Below are positions 6,608 to 6,618 of a stretch of 6,618 nucleotides of DNA, in pieces. The position numbers and the translations under genes are program-made. The DNA lies in the NCBI GenBank assembly GCA_011049795.1, contig DRHD01000288.1:1-6618 (forward strand), read 5' to 3'. A model generated the notes under the pieces. That model ran no database searches. It was not told where the DNA came from and saw nothing but the letters and a program-made list of their open reading frames with translations. The stretch comes from Porticoccus sp. (GTDB lineage Bacteria; Pseudomonadota; Gammaproteobacteria; Pseudomonadales; Porticoccaceae). The number at the start of each line of letters is the position of its first letter. Position 1 is the stretch's first letter.

Positions 6608-6618
6608 TGTCGGTCTGA

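Noticed and set aside
1..6618. Alternative genetic code or stop-codon recoding
   Set aside because: TGA, TAG and TAA each end genes at tight junctions with the next start, so all three act as real stops.
1..6618. Promoters, rho-independent terminators, tRNAs, CRISPR or insertion sequences
   Set aside because: Gaps between genes are 9 bases or less. I saw no hairpin followed by a T-run, no tRNA-like fold, no regularly spaced repeats and no transposase or terminal inverted repeats.

Overview
The window is a tightly packed stretch of seven genes, all on the + strand, from a tailed-phage or prophage genome. Its right half is recognisable as the neck and tail-tube part of a short-tailed (podovirus-type) virion operon: a T7 gp11-type adaptor-like protein followed by a T7 gp12 / P22 gp10-type nozzle-like protein. 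This assignment rests on gene order, size, fold-like sequence pattern and motifs read by eye; no database search was possible. The standard bacterial code is used, with TGA, TAG and TAA all serving as stops. Shine-Dalgarno sites are of the GGAG type and base composition is close to balanced. The host cannot be named. The Sec-type leaders point to a bacterium with a normal export system. LamG-bearing and fibre-like proteins of this style are, from general familiarity, common in environmental (sediment or aquatic) phage sequence, but that is only an impression.

Layout. Positions 1-126 hold the tail end of an unrecognised helical protein. Positions 123-773 and 782-1435 are two tandem paralogous genes, each for a beta-rich protein of about 217 residues with an N-terminal signal peptide. 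Positions 1432-2316 encode a signal peptide plus a LamG / concanavalin-like jelly-roll domain and a short Gly/Lys tail. Positions 2313-3569 encode a mosaic fibre-like protein, again with a signal peptide and ending in a small Ig-like, carboxypeptidase-regulatory-like domain. Positions 3579-4532 encode the adaptor-like protein and 4529-6607 the nozzle-like protein. The last 11 bases hold no gene.

Every junction is either a 4-base ATGA/GTGA overlap or an 8-9 base gap in which the stop codon TAG forms part of the ribosome-binding site (TAGGAGA). The genes are therefore almost certainly one translationally coupled transcript. No promoter, terminator, RNA gene, CRISPR array or mobile element was seen, and no stretch over 300 bases lacks a gene.

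The most unusual feature is four consecutive genes with Sec-type signal peptides inserted in a virion structural operon, directly before the neck genes. Virion proteins of tailed phages are normally assembled in the cytoplasm and lack such leaders. A reasonable inference is that the four proteins form an exported or membrane-associated surface, adhesion or decoration module. The second notable feature is a small beta domain of the same kind inserted in both the adaptor-like and the nozzle-like protein.
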